DNA of 64,000 nucleotides from NCBI RefSeq assembly GCF_900167255.1, contig NZ_FUYB01000012.1, positions 43,501-107,500 on the forward strand, in the 5' to 3' direction. This document shows, one piece after another, positions 48,064 to 57,308 of this stretch (positions within the stretch are counted from its first letter, which is position 1; each line of letters opens with the position of its first letter). The translations under genes were made by a program, and so were the position numbers. This stretch comes from Thiothrix eikelboomii. GTDB taxonomy: Bacteria; Pseudomonadota; Gammaproteobacteria; Thiotrichales; Thiotrichaceae. The notes beneath the pieces are model-generated. The model searched no databases. It was not told the origin of the DNA and worked only from the letters and a program-made list of their open reading frames with translations.

Positions 48064-48081
48064 GGGATTGAAAACAATCCC
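48064..48081 (-). terminator. Hairpin between the Gly-rich protein gene and the small exported protein
   Basis: GGGATTG-AAAA-CAATCCC, a perfect 7-bp stem. No clear U run follows on the minus strand, so it may be an attenuator or RNA-end-protecting stem more than a strong terminator. Confidence 0.35.
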
Positions 48082-48108
48082 GTTGATAACATAGATTGAT
48101 CCACTTGA

Positions 48109-49647
48109 CTAGGCTTGAGCACGTCTAACATGTAAAGGACTCAGGCAAGAGTTTGCTTGCCAACCGCTACAAGTGTTTCTAGGTAACTCAGTTCTTATCC
48201 CTTGACCCAAGCTAGCTTTAATTCCCTGCATGCCTTTGCTGCCATGAGCACCTTTACCATTGCTACCATTACCCTTATCGCCACCACCATGTCCGCCATC
48301 GTGACCATTACCCTTATCGCCACCATGTCCGCCACCGTGACCATTACCCTTATCGCCACCATGTCCGCCATCGTGACCATTACCCTTATCGCCACCATGT
48401 CCGCCATCGTGACCATTACCCTTATCGCCACCATGTCCACCGCCGTGGCCGCCACCATGTCCACCGCCATGTCCACCGCCATGTCCACCGCCATGTCCAC
48501 CGACATGTCCACCGCCGTTGCCACCACCGTTGCCACCACCGTTGCCACCGCCATTGCCACCGCCGTTGCCACCACCGTTGCCGCCGCCGTTGCCACCGCC
48601 ATTGCCACCGCCGTTGCCACCACCGTTGCCGCCGCCATTGCCGCCGCCATTGCCGCCGCCATTGCCGCCACCGGTATCAACATAACCACCACCGTCACCA
48701 CCGCCATGATGATACCCGCCTCCACCGAATACCATACCAGCAGTGAAAACTGGCGCTATTTGTTGGCTATAAATCGGCACGGGGCGTTGTACAACAACCT
48801 GCTGCACAGGACGTTGTACATAACGCACCACTGGACGCACAATCTGCACGTGTTGGACTTGACGGATTACTTTACGTACTGCTGGACGAGCTGGACGGAG
48901 AACACGTACAGATTGCACCGCACAGGCTTGATAACCCGGATGAACTCTAGAACCTGAATAATGAGGTCTGACTACCCGCCGGGCTTGCAACTGTTGGATT
49001 TGTGCCCGCTTACGGGCTTGCGCTTGCTTTTTCGCTGCTAGCCAGCGTTGTTGCTGAAGGATACGCTGTTTTTGCAATAATAAAGCTTGGCGCTTTAACG
49101 CGGCTTGGCGTTGTTGTTGGGCAACCCGCTGCTTTTGTAAAGCTAATGCCTTTAATTGAATCGCTTTTTGGCGTTGACGTTGTACGGCAGCTTGGCGTTG
49201 CTGCTGCGCTATTTGGGCAGCACGACGTTTTTGGGCTAATTGCAGTGTTTTACGCTTTTGTTGCGCTGCATAATAAGCCTGACGCTGGGCGCGAGTGGGT
49301 TGGCTAACAGTCTTAACTATCCGCTTACCTTGTGGGCGGGCAATGACAGCACTATGGCCACGACTGTGCGAGCCACACACTGCACCGTGATGGGTCACTC
49401 GATGTGCTTTAGGTTTAACTACCCGCCAACCACCTTGGCAAAAACCTTGGCTATTGCACCGATGAGCAGCAGCACTGTGGTGATAAGGTCTGATTTTGCA
49501 GACACTCACTTGGACTGATTTTACACGCACGATCGGGCCTTGCTTGTTCGCATGCAAGGTATGCATATTGGCCATGCCTCCCTGCCATGCTTGTGCCTGT
49601 GACGCTGCTGCCAGCCCTAAACTTACACCAATAACTATTTTTTTCAT
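48109..49647 (-). CDS. Large exported Gly-rich repeat protein
   Basis: 512 residues. The signal peptide ends after ASQAQA (about 20). Three compositional zones follow: a basic His/Arg/Lys region with scattered Cys (about 22-125); a Gln/Arg/Ala/Lys-rich helical zone (about 126-215); a Val/Arg/Pro zone; and a glycine zone (about 310-480) made of GGGN/GGNG repeats, then GGH repeats, then a 12-residue GHGGDKGNGHDG-type unit. The design suggests a secreted, very basic structural or matrix protein. Family not recognised. Its promoter is divergent from ubiE. Confidence 0.6.
   Translation of the reverse strand: MKKIVIGVSLGLAAASQAQAWQGGMANMHTLHANKQGPIVRVKSVQVSVCKIRPYHHSAAAHRCNSQGFCQGGWRVVKPKAHRVTHHGAVCGSHSRGHSAVIARPQGKRIVKTVSQPTRAQRQAYYAAQQKRKTLQLAQKRRAAQIAQQQRQAAVQRQRQKAIQLKALALQKQRVAQQQRQAALKRQALLLQKQRILQQQRWLAAKKQAQARKRAQIQQLQARRVVRPHYSGSRVHPGYQACAVQSVRVLRPARPAVRKVIRQVQHVQIVRPVVRYVQRPVQQVVVQRPVPIYSQQIAPVFTAGMVFGGGGYHHGGGDGGGYVDTGGGNGGGNGGGNGGGNGGGNGGGNGGGNGGGNGGGNGGGNGGGNGGGNGGGNGGGHVGGHGGGHGGGHGGGHGGGHGGGHGGDKGNGHDGGHGGDKGNGHDGGHGGDKGNGHGGGHGGDKGNGHDGGHGGGDKGNGSNGKGAHGSKGMQGIKASLGQGIRTELPRNTCSGWQANSCLSPLHVRRAQA
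48265..48668. repeat. Tandem repeats inside the Gly-rich gene
   Basis: A 36-base unit (starting accattacccttatcg on the plus strand) recurs at 48265, 48304, 48340, 48376 and 48412. From about 48500 to 48668 a 12-base unit (Gly-Asn-Gly-Gly) recurs many times. All units are multiples of three, so copy number can change without breaking the frame. Confidence 0.9.
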
Positions 49648-49712
49648 GCTGCCTTCTCCATGAAGAGCGTTGCGCCTGTTAGACTAGGCTATCTTTTTTG
49701 AGGAATTCCTGA

Positions 49713-50465
49713 GTGATGGATAAGGAACAAACAACCCATTTTGGCTATCAACAAGTTCCTGTTATGGAAAAAGCTAGTAGAGTGGCGGGAGTATTTCATT
49801 CGGTAGCCGACAAATACGACGTAATGAACGACGTAATGTCATTTGGGGTTCATCGTATTTGGAAACGCATCACAATTGATGCAGCGGGCGCGAAACAAGG
49901 TTCGAAAGTTTTAGACTTAGCGGGGGGGACGGGTGATTTAGCGAGTCAATTTGCCCGCATCGTCGGTCAATCGGGCAAAGTCGTCCTATCTGATATTAAT
50001 GCCTCGATGTTAGAAAATGGTCGCCAACGTCTGACTGACTTAGGTATTGCGGGCAATATTGAATATGTTCAAGCTAATGCTGAGTGTTTACCATTTGCTG
50101 ATAATACCTTTGATATTGTGACAATGGCCTTTGGTTTAAGAAATGTCACCGATAAAGAATCCGCTTTGCGTTCGATATTTCGAGTCCTTAAAGCCGGAGG
50201 GCGTTTATTGGTATTAGAATTTTCTAAACCGGTTTTACCCGGTCTAGCGCCGATTTATGATCAATACTCCTTTAAATTCCTACCCTTTATGGGCAAATTG
50301 ATTGCCAATGATGCAGACAGCTATCGCTATTTAGCAGAGTCGATTCGCATGCACCCTGATCAGGAAACCTTAAAAAGTATGATGAGTAATGCGGGCTTTG
50401 AGCGTGTCACTTACACCAATATGACGGGGGGTATTGTGGCTTTGCATAAGGGTTTTAAGCTTTAA
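49713..50465 (+). CDS. ubiE: Ubiquinone/menaquinone methyltransferase UbiE
   Basis: 250 residues with a GTG start that matches the usual N-terminus (MxDKxQTTHFG); an ATG one codon later is the alternative. Motifs [31 protein letters not shown] and FGLRNVTDK. It methylates the ring carbon of demethyl-quinones. Its last 11 bases overlap msrQ, tail to tail. Confidence 0.95.
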   Translation: MMDKEQTTHFGYQQVPVMEKASRVAGVFHSVADKYDVMNDVMSFGVHRIWKRITIDAAGAKQGSKVLDLAGGTGDLASQFARIVGQSGKVVLSDINASMLENGRQRLTDLGIAGNIEYVQANAECLPFADNTFDIVTMAFGLRNVTDKESALRSIFRVLKAGGRLLVLEFSKPVLPGLAPIYDQYSFKFLPFMGKLIANDADSYRYLAESIRMHPDQETLKSMMSNAGFERVTYTNMTGGIVALHKGFKL

Positions 50466-51054
50466 AGCGCTGATACAATCGCTCACCTAAAAGAGCCGCT
50501 AAGATTAAAGCGTAAATCAGTGGCTCAGAGGTATCCGACTTGGCATCTTTCATCCACCAAAAATGCAGTACGGCTAGGATGGATAAGGGATAAATTAAAG
50601 TATGCAAAGTTTTCCAACGCTTACCTAAGCGACGTAGCATCGCTTTAGGTGAAGTGATTGCTAAAGGAAGCAGCATGAGAAAAGCCAGCATACCCACGGT
50701 GATAAAGGGGCGTTTGAGAATATCCCGCCAAATCCCCTGCCAATCAAAGAACTGATCCAGCCATAGATACAAAAGCAAATGGATACTCGCGTAGAAGAAG
50801 GCAAATAGCCCCAGCATCCGCCGTAAGCGAATGCCTTGAGTCCAGCCGATTAAGCGCCGCAAACTTGAGAGTGCCAGCGTCAGCAATAGAAACCGCAAAG
50901 CCCAATCACCCGAACTACGAGTGACGGCTTCAATCGGATTAGCACCCAAACGATCTTGCCAAACGCCAAACCCCATTAAAACCAAAGGTAGCAGAGCTAA
51001 AGCAAATACCAACGGCTTGATACACCGACTAAACAAAGGCTCAGGCAGCTGCAT
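50455..51054 (-). CDS. msrQ: MsrQ heme-binding membrane subunit
   Basis: 199 residues, about six membrane helices with conserved His residues ([32 protein letters not shown]). It passes electrons from the respiratory chain to MsrP. Its start shares one base with the msrP stop (TAATG). Confidence 0.92.
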   Translation of the reverse strand: MQLPEPLFSRCIKPLVFALALLPLVLMGFGVWQDRLGANPIEAVTRSSGDWALRFLLLTLALSSLRRLIGWTQGIRLRRMLGLFAFFYASIHLLLYLWLDQFFDWQGIWRDILKRPFITVGMLAFLMLLPLAITSPKAMLRRLGKRWKTLHTLIYPLSILAVLHFWWMKDAKSDTSEPLIYALILAALLGERLYQRFKA

Positions 51055-51965
51055 TAATAATTTTTCCGTAAATCCATACCGCTGTAGAGGCTGGCTACTT
51101 GCGCTTCATAACCATTGAACATCAGGGTTTTACGCTTGCTGAACTCACCGATCCGGCGTTCGTTGTATTGCGCCCAACGCGGATGATCTACCGTAGGATT
51201 GACATTCGAATAAAAACCATATTCCCGTGCATTCGCCTTTTCCCAACTCGAAACGGGCTGCTGCTCCACAAAACTAATGCGTACAATGGATTTGATACTC
51301 TTAAAACCATATTTCCACGGTACGACGAGGCGCAAGGGTGCACCATTTTGATTGAGTAGCGGCTTATTATACAAGCCAGTCGCCAGCAAAGTTAAAGGGT
51401 GCATGGCTTCATCCATCCGCAAGCCTTCGGTATAAGGCCAATCGAGCACATTCTGCTTAAGCTCAGGCATTTGCTTAGGGTCGGCTAAAGTTTCAAAGCG
51501 CACAAACTTAGCTTTAGATGTTGGTTGGAATCGCTTCAAAAGCTGGCCTAACGGAAAACCTTGCCACGGAATCACCATTGACCAACCTTCCACACAACGC
51601 ATCCGATAAATACGTTCTTCAAGTGCATGCGGTTTTAAAATATCTTCCAGCGTATAAGTACCCGGTTTTTCACAAGCGCCATCTACTGTCACTGACCACG
51701 GTGAAGTGATCAGAGTTTTAGCCTTGATAGCCGGTTCATCCTTGCCAGTACCGAACTCATAAAAATTATTGTATGTGGTGATGTCCGCAAAATCGGTCGG
51801 CGTTTCGTCGGTTGAAAACGCAGATTTTGCCCAAGCCCGTTGGGGTAAAGCTGTCCCTAAAAGCGCAGCACCACCGAGAAATTTTAAAAATTCGCGACGA
51901 TGTTGATAAAGCGCATAGGGCGTGGTGTCATTTTCAGTTAAATCTGGAGTCTGTTTAATCATCAT
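51054..51965 (-). CDS. msrP: Periplasmic methionine sulfoxide reductase MsrP (molybdoenzyme)
   Basis: 303 residues. A twin-arginine signal ([12 protein letters not shown]23-R24) and the Mo-ligand Cys124 in [15 protein letters not shown], as in YedY. It repairs oxidised methionines in periplasmic proteins with electrons from MsrQ. Confidence 0.93.
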   Translation of the reverse strand: MMIKQTPDLTENDTTPYALYQHRREFLKFLGGAALLGTALPQRAWAKSAFSTDETPTDFADITTYNNFYEFGTGKDEPAIKAKTLITSPWSVTVDGACEKPGTYTLEDILKPHALEERIYRMRCVEGWSMVIPWQGFPLGQLLKRFQPTSKAKFVRFETLADPKQMPELKQNVLDWPYTEGLRMDEAMHPLTLLATGLYNKPLLNQNGAPLRLVVPWKYGFKSIKSIVRISFVEQQPVSSWEKANAREYGFYSNVNPTVDHPRWAQYNERRIGEFSKRKTLMFNGYEAQVASLYSGMDLRKNY

Positions 51966-52064
51966 TGTTCAATACCTCTAGGCTAATACGAGATCCAGCC
52001 ATTTTTGGATGCAAGCCTCTGTGTTTATGCTATTGTCGCGACAGCTAGGTTGAAGGAGAGCTGA

Positions 52065-52658
52065 ATGAAGCTTCGTCATTTGTTTTATCTAGGTTTGGGA
52101 GTGGCTGTCTTAGCGATCAGCAGTCTAACAGCCCAGCAATTACTCAATCATCAGACTGCAACAATGACTATTAATTCTGATAATGCTGATTTCTCCCTGA
52201 CGCAAAACCAGCAGACCGTTCACTTAAAAGATTTTCGCGGCAAATTAGTGCTCCTGTATTTTGGTTATGCCTCCTGCCCTGATGTTTGCCCGACATCCTT
52301 GGCCTTATTAGGTTCAGCGTTAAAAGCCTTAAGCCCAGCAGAAGCAGCACAGATTCAGCCGATATTTATTAGTGTTGATCCTGCCCGCGATCATGGGAAT
52401 CAGCTCATGGACTATGCGCGTTACTTTTATCCGAGTTTTATTGGGATGACTGGCACAGAGCAAGAAATTCAACAGGCTGCTAGGCAATACGGCGCATTTT
52501 ACAGTAAGGTAGCTAGCAATTCGGCGCTAGGGTATACCGTTGACCATAGCTCTAATAGCTATTTAATTGGTAAAGAAGGGCAATTGCTCACCACATTCAA
52601 GCACGATGCGAGCAAAGCTGACGTACTAGCAGGCATTCGGGCTGCTTTAAACCATTAA
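52065..52658 (+). CDS. SCO1/SenC-family copper-binding thioredoxin-like protein
   Basis: 197 residues; an N-terminal membrane anchor or uncleaved signal, then a thioredoxin-like fold with the copper-binding set C71-x3-C75 (YASCPDVCPTS) and H161 (YTVDHSSNSYL). It delivers copper to cytochrome oxidase or acts as thiol reductase. It is followed by ubiJ after 14 bases. Confidence 0.9.
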   Translation: MKLRHLFYLGLGVAVLAISSLTAQQLLNHQTATMTINSDNADFSLTQNQQTVHLKDFRGKLVLLYFGYASCPDVCPTSLALLGSALKALSPAEAAQIQPIFISVDPARDHGNQLMDYARYFYPSFIGMTGTEQEIQQAARQYGAFYSKVASNSALGYTVDHSSNSYLIGKEGQLLTTFKHDASKADVLAGIRAALNH

Positions 52659-52672
52659 TCTGGAGTAAGTGT

Positions 52673-53296
52673 ATGCTGCTCAATGCTTTCATCCTGCCAT
52701 TAGAGGCTGCTTTTAATACATGGCTTAAACTTGAGGAAAGAACTCATGGCCATGCACGGCAGCGGTTACAAGCCTTACAGGGGCAATTAATTCATTTACG
52801 GATCACCAATCCGGGCTTTGACTTGTACTTTTTACCGACGGCAGACACCGTAAAGATTAGCCCTCACTACGACGCTCCAGCGGATGTCAGTATTCAGGGC
52901 AGTGCGTTAGCCTTGATGCGTTTGGCTCAGTCTGAGGATAGCGGTAAGGCTATGCTTGAAAACGGCATTAAAATTGAGGGTGACTTAGGTTTAGGCACTG
53001 AATTTAGTAAAATTCTGCGTGAGATTGATGTCGACTGGGAGGAGCTACTGGCTCAAGCTGTGGGCGATACCGTCGCACATCAAGCAGGTCAGTTGGCACG
53101 CAACACCCAAGGCTGGATGAAGCAATCAACCCAAGCTATGCGCTTAAATACACAAGAATACTTGCAAGAAGAAGCCCGTTTCTTGCCTGCGGATGCAGAA
53201 TTAAGCGACTACTACGCGCAAGTCGATCAATTACGTTTGGATAGCGAGCGTTTAGAGGCAAGACTTACACGGCTACTCAAAAAAAAGGATGCCTAA
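52673..53296 (+). CDS. ubiJ: Ubiquinone biosynthesis accessory factor UbiJ
   Basis: 207 residues. An SCP2-like lipid-binding domain in the N-terminal half ([40 protein letters not shown]) and a C-terminal coiled coil ([21 protein letters not shown]). It is a scaffold of the aerobic ubiquinone complex. The last codons lie in a bidirectional terminator and overlap rppH by 4 bases. Confidence 0.88.
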   Translation: MLLNAFILPLEAAFNTWLKLEERTHGHARQRLQALQGQLIHLRITNPGFDLYFLPTADTVKISPHYDAPADVSIQGSALALMRLAQSEDSGKAMLENGIKIEGDLGLGTEFSKILREIDVDWEELLAQAVGDTVAHQAGQLARNTQGWMKQSTQAMRLNTQEYLQEEARFLPADAELSDYYAQVDQLRLDSERLEARLTRLLKKKDA

Positions 53297-53304
53297 GCAT
53301 CCTT
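53283..53304. terminator. Bidirectional terminator shared by ubiJ and rppH
   Basis: AAAGGATGC-CTAA-GCATCCTTT, a perfect 9-bp stem flanked by an A run on the left (A residues from 53279) and TTTC on the right, so it can work in both directions. It contains the stop codons of both convergent genes. Confidence 0.8.
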
Positions 53305-53778
53305 TCTTGACTCAAGTAAAACTGCGAATTCATTGAGTGCACGGCGATACACTTTCCGCTTGAAAAAGACCACTTGCTGAGCGGGAGTCCAATAATCGAC
53401 CCATTCCCAATGATCAAATTCAGGCTTTGGTGTGGCCTGCAAATTAACATCTCCGTCTCTGCACAACATACGCAGCAAAAACCAACGCTGTTTCTGACCA
53501 ATGCACAGAGGTCTTGAGCGACGGCGTATCATGTAGTGGGGGATGCGATAGCGTAACCAACCCCGAGTCTGTCCCATGACTTCCACTTGATTGCGCTGCA
53601 ATCCCGTTTCTTCATGCAACTCTCGATACATCGCATCCAAGGCTGACTCTCCTTGATCTATACCTCCTTGAGGAAACTGCCAAGACTCTTGACCCAAGCG
53701 CCTTCCCCAAAACACTTTACCATCGCAATTACAGAGGATGATGCCAACGTTCGCACGGAAACCGTCCTCATCAATCAC
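53293..53778 (-). CDS. rppH: RNA pyrophosphohydrolase RppH
   Basis: 161 residues. Starts [17 protein letters not shown], with the Nudix box [23 protein letters not shown] at 38-60 and the family motif [16 protein letters not shown]. It removes pyrophosphate from the 5' end of RNAs to start decay. It is divergent from the HAD hydrolase gene at 53891, an arrangement also known in Pseudomonas. Confidence 0.95.
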   Translation of the reverse strand: MIDEDGFRANVGIILCNCDGKVFWGRRLGQESWQFPQGGIDQGESALDAMYRELHEETGLQRNQVEVMGQTRGWLRYRIPHYMIRRRSRPLCIGQKQRWFLLRMLCRDGDVNLQATPKPEFDHWEWVDYWTPAQQVVFFKRKVYRRALNEFAVLLESRKDA

Positions 53779-53890
53779 GACAATCCTCCAGAACTTTTAC
53801 AGTTGTATTGATTTTTTCACAATCACAATGATTCGGCAATTTTAAGCGAGTACAATCGAGTATTTTTCTGCTAAACGTAGAGGAGCAGAC

Positions 53891-54547
53891 ATGACACTCG
53901 CACTTTTCGACCTCGATAACACGTTATTAAAAGGCGACAGCGATTATCAATGGGGCGAATTTCTGGTTCGTAAAGGTTTGGTCGATGCTAAACAGCATGC
54001 AGAAACTAATCGGCGCTTTTACGGGCAATATACGAATGGCACTTTAAATATCCATGAATATGCTGCGTTCACGTTTAAGTTTTTAAGTGATCACAGCAAA
54101 GAGCAGCTAGACCAATGGCGGCAGGAATACCTACAAGAAGACGTCCAACAAATGATTCCAGCTGCCGCGCGTGCTTTAGTTGAAAAGCATCGTACCCTCG
54201 GGCATACCTTAGTGATTATCACTGCCACCAATAGCTTTGTGACGCGCCCCATTGCTACTGAGTTTGGCATTGAGCATTTATTGGCAGTTGAGCCTAAGAT
54301 GGAAAATGGACGCTATACCACTGAAATTGACGGCATTCCCACCTTCCGCGAAGGCAAAATCGAGCGTTTAAAAGCATGGTTACAAGGCCGCGCAGAAACC
54401 TTGGAAGGGAGCTATTTTTATAGCGATTCACATAATGATTTGCCTTTGTTAGAGATCGTGGATTATCCGACTGCCGTTGACCCAGACGATATTTTACGGG
54501 CGAAAGCTATCGCTAGAGGCTGGCCAATTATTAGTTTACGGAGCTAA
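53891..54547 (+). CDS. HAD-IB family phosphatase
   Basis: 218 residues. Motif I FDLDNTL (about 6-12, nucleophile D7), motif II ITATNSFVT, motif III-IV YSDSHNDLPLLE. SerB-like fold; relatives have been assigned phosphoserine or histidinol-phosphate phosphatase activity. The substrate cannot be told here. It is followed 3 bases later by the aminotransferase. Confidence 0.85.
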   Translation: MTLALFDLDNTLLKGDSDYQWGEFLVRKGLVDAKQHAETNRRFYGQYTNGTLNIHEYAAFTFKFLSDHSKEQLDQWRQEYLQEDVQQMIPAAARALVEKHRTLGHTLVIITATNSFVTRPIATEFGIEHLLAVEPKMENGRYTTEIDGIPTFREGKIERLKAWLQGRAETLEGSYFYSDSHNDLPLLEIVDYPTAVDPDDILRAKAIARGWPIISLRS

Positions 54548-54550
54548 ATC

Positions 54551-55696
54551 ATGCGTTACCCTGCCAGTAAATTGCCACAGATTGGCACGACGATTTTTAC
54601 CCTTATGTCACAGATGGCAAATGAATATAAGGCCATTAATCTCTCGCAGGGTTTTCCTGATTTTGATGGTCCCTCCGCACTTTTAAATGCAGTCGGAGCT
54701 TATATTGCTAAAGGCATGAATCAGTATGCGCCGATGAGTGGCCTGCCTGTTTTGCGTGAGCAGATTGCTGTCAAAGTGCAACGCCTTTATGGTAATCCAA
54801 TCACAGCCGATGAAGTGACTATCACCTCCGGCGCGACCGAGGCTTTATTTGCAGCGATTGCCGCTGTGGTTCGCCCCGGTGATGAAGTGATTATGTTCGA
54901 CCCTGCCTATGACAGTTATGACCCAGCGGTTGAACTGAACGGTGGGGTGGCAGTGCATTTGCAATTACACCCCCCTAGTTTTGCCATTGATTGGGCAAAA
55001 CTCAAGGCAGCACTTACCCCGAAAACACGCTTAATTATTCTGAACTCACCGCATAATCCAACCGGTAGCGTGTTGACCGCAGCGGATATGCAGCAATTGA
55101 TTGAGCTCGTGCGTGATACCGATCTATTACTACTAGGCGATGAAGTTTACGAACATATCGCTTTTAATGGACAAGTCCATCAGAGTTTAAATCGTTATCC
55201 TGAGTTGTATGAACGCAGCTTTGTAGTCTCATCCTTTGGCAAAACTTATCATGCAACCGGCTGGAAAATTGGCTATTGCGTTGCGCCCCCACCGTTAACG
55301 ACTGAATTCCGCAAGATGCATCAATATCTGACCTTTGCAACCTGCACCCCGATGCAATTAGCGCTGGCGGATATTCTGCGTGATGAACCTGAACATGCGG
55401 ATAATTTGCCACAGTTTTATCAGCAAAAACGTGATTTGTTCTGCTCATTAATGAGCAATAGCCGCTTTACCTTTACACCTTCCGCAGGGACTTATTTTCA
55501 GCTGGTCGATTACAGTGCAATCAGCGATTTGCCGGATAAGGCTTTCTGCGAATGGCTGACTCAACAAGTAGGGGTGGCGGCAATTCCCGTTTCGGTGTTT
55601 TGCCAAACCCCACCAGAGATGCGTTTGATTCGTTTCTGCTTTGCCAAAAGCGATGAAACCTTACAGCGCGCCGCTGAGCGCTTATCGGCCATTTAA
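54551..55696 (+). CDS. PLP aminotransferase (methionine aminotransferase-like, YbdL/MtnE type)
   Basis: 381 residues, fold type I. PLP Lys231 in SSFGKTYHATGWKIGY; NSPHNPTGSV; LLGDEVYEHIAF. The N-terminal SQGFPDFDGPSAL is typical of the glutamine/methionine-keto-acid aminotransferases. Paired with the omega-amidase gene downstream, it likely transaminates keto-methylthiobutyrate with glutamine as donor. Confidence 0.88.
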   Translation: MRYPASKLPQIGTTIFTLMSQMANEYKAINLSQGFPDFDGPSALLNAVGAYIAKGMNQYAPMSGLPVLREQIAVKVQRLYGNPITADEVTITSGATEALFAAIAAVVRPGDEVIMFDPAYDSYDPAVELNGGVAVHLQLHPPSFAIDWAKLKAALTPKTRLIILNSPHNPTGSVLTAADMQQLIELVRDTDLLLLGDEVYEHIAFNGQVHQSLNRYPELYERSFVVSSFGKTYHATGWKIGYCVAPPPLTTEFRKMHQYLTFATCTPMQLALADILRDEPEHADNLPQFYQQKRDLFCSLMSNSRFTFTPSAGTYFQLVDYSAISDLPDKAFCEWLTQQVGVAAIPVSVFCQTPPEMRLIRFCFAKSDETLQRAAERLSAI

Positions 55697-55706
55697 GAGG
55701 CTAGCC

Positions 55707-56486
55707 ATGACCGAATTCTTACGAGTGAGCTTGGTACAAAGTGAGTTAGCTTGGCAAAACCCAGAAGCCAATCGAGCACACTTTGCAGCGCTATTGCAGG
55801 GCTTAGCCGGGCAAACCGATTTGATAATCTTGCCAGAGATGTTCACTACTGGTTTTATGATGACACCCGAAACCCAAGCTGAAACTTATGGTGGAGCGAC
55901 CTTTACTTGGTTGCAAGCACAAGCTGTGAGCTTGCAGGCCGCTATTTGTGGTTCGGTCGCCACCGCTATTGATGGGCAATACACCAATCGCTTTATGTTC
56001 GCCACACCGGATGGCACAGTGCAATTTTATGACAAGCGTCACCTGTTCCGCATGGGCGATGAGGTCAATCATTACAGTGCAGGTTCAGAACGCAAACTGT
56101 TCAAATACCTAGGCTGGCGCATTCTGCCCCAAGTTTGTTATGACCTACGTTTCCCTGTGTTTATGCGCAATCGCAATGACTATGATTTGGCGATTGTGGT
56201 GGCTAACTGGCCTGCAGTACGCCGCAAACCTTGGCGTACTTTGCTACAAGCGCGGGCGATTGAAAATCAAAGCTATGTACTCGGCGTGAATCGCATCGGT
56301 ACGGATGCTTTAGGCTTGGGCTATAGCGGTGATTCGCTAGCGGTCGATTTCAAAGGTGAATTGCTGATTGATCAGGCCGAAGGCTTGGCTTTTGTAGCAA
56401 CGACACCGTTAGATTTAAACGCTTTGAAGCAATTCCGCGAGCAATTTCCAGCATGGATGGATGCGGATGAGTTTAGTTTGAGCTGA
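55707..56486 (+). CDS. Omega-amidase (YafV/Nit2 family)
   Basis: 259 residues from the ATG at 55707 (AGAGG 6 bases upstream); the upstream extension of the frame lies inside the aminotransferase. Nitrilase-fold triad E44 (ILPEMF), K110 (YDKRHLF) and C144 (QVCYDLRFP). It hydrolyses 2-oxoglutaramate, the keto product of glutamine transamination, which explains its place after the aminotransferase. Confidence 0.9.
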   Translation: MTEFLRVSLVQSELAWQNPEANRAHFAALLQGLAGQTDLIILPEMFTTGFMMTPETQAETYGGATFTWLQAQAVSLQAAICGSVATAIDGQYTNRFMFATPDGTVQFYDKRHLFRMGDEVNHYSAGSERKLFKYLGWRILPQVCYDLRFPVFMRNRNDYDLAIVVANWPAVRRKPWRTLLQARAIENQSYVLGVNRIGTDALGLGYSGDSLAVDFKGELLIDQAEGLAFVATTPLDLNALKQFREQFPAWMDADEFSLS

Positions 56487-56607
56487 ATGATAAACCCTTG
56501 ATCTGTCTATCACTGCACAGTTTGAGGAAATTCAAATGATTCGGCAAATGTCTAGGCAAGTACTTAGCGATTATCATTAAGCTGTTTTCCCGTCAGGTCA
56601 TCAGTAG

Positions 56608-56733
56608 CTAGGACTTCAAAATCACTAAATGCTTACCAGCTGCCTGAGGATAAAGACTCTGCAACCCCTTATCAAAACTAATCAGCCGACCCTTTCGGTG
56701 AATTGCTAAAGAATACAAAATTGCTAGGTACAT
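56608..56733 (-). pseudogene. Remnant of a PIN-domain toxin (VapC-like), C-terminal part
   Basis: 41 codons: MYLAILYSLAIHRKGRLISFDKGLQ, then a tail ending HLVILKS and a stop. The helix-then-'RLISFDKGL' pattern and the final 'hlvvL' strand match the end of PIN-domain ribonucleases. The first two-thirds with the other acidic residues are gone. It overlaps the antitoxin remnant in another frame. Confidence 0.5.
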
Positions 56734-56818
56734 TAAAGGTTGGAAACAGACCTTTGTGAGTATATTCGGGCGATTCTTGCAAACCTTTGCGGACTAAATC
56801 CGAAAGCACTGCACCCAT
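56678..56818 (-). pseudogene. Remnant of a VapB-like antitoxin gene
   Basis: 46 codons: MGAVLSDLVRKGLQESPEYT, then HKGLFPTFNVPSN. The 'SDLVRKGL' helix and 'GLFPTF' turn resemble the second half of antitoxins paired with PIN toxins ('rnGlPvfp'). The N-terminal DNA-binding part is missing, and after the turn the frame runs over the toxin remnant. Confidence 0.45.
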
Positions 56819-56957
56819 CGCTCAACTCAATTTTTAAGCTAAATCCCCTTGAATCAAATAACCGCCTATCTCTTTTTTCATACAGTTTTCTTTAAAAATT
56901 AATGTTATTTTCAATAACGGCGCACTGCGTCTACCTAAAATATGGAGGAGATACCCT

Positions 56958-57296
56958 ATGAAGCTTATTGCTACTGTGTTCACCACAGTGGCTAGTGTAT
57001 TGCTGTGTCAATCGCTTGCCAATGCTGCGGATGATGTCAAAATCACCCGCGCTAGTTTGCTCACTCAGCCTTGCTTTGCTTGTCATGGTGCTAATGGGAC
57101 GAGTGTGGGCTTACCCATTCTTAGCCTTACAGGCCAGACTGAAGACAAGTACTACGAAACCTTAATTGCTTTCAAAACCGGAAAGCGTCCAGCTACACTG
57201 ATGAACCGGATTGCCAAAGGTTATAGTGATGAAGATTTAAAACTGATCGCTGGCTATCTTGCTAACCCACCCGCTGAAGCCAAACCGGCTAATTAA
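56958..57296 (+). CDS. fccA: Monoheme cytochrome c subunit of flavocytochrome c sulfide dehydrogenase
   Basis: 112 residues. Signal peptide ending after LANA (about 23); one heme site CFACH (C39, C42, H43) and a probable Met ligand in ATLMNRIAKGYS. It takes electrons from FccB during sulfide oxidation in the periplasm. Preceded by GGAGGAG; fccB starts 12 bases downstream. Confidence 0.9.
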   Translation: MKLIATVFTTVASVLLCQSLANAADDVKITRASLLTQPCFACHGANGTSVGLPILSLTGQTEDKYYETLIAFKTGKRPATLMNRIAKGYSDEDLKLIAGYLANPPAEAKPAN

Positions 57297-57308
57297 AGGA
57301 GAATCTGT

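Larger units (their letters stand above)
56487..56957. other. Intergenic region with decayed toxin-antitoxin genes
   Basis: 471 bases. It holds two overlapping gene remnants on the minus strand (listed separately) and, at its right end, the promoter region and a strong ribosome site (GGAGGAG) of fccA. Confidence 0.6.

Noticed and set aside
48265..48447. 36-base regularly spaced repeats as a possible CRISPR array
   Set aside because: The units are contiguous, with no unique spacers, and they are in-frame coding repeats.
48202..48957. Plus-strand ORF rich in Ala/Thr/Met over the repeats
   Set aside because: It is the antisense reading of the Gly-rich repeat gene; three-base-periodic repeats keep all frames open.
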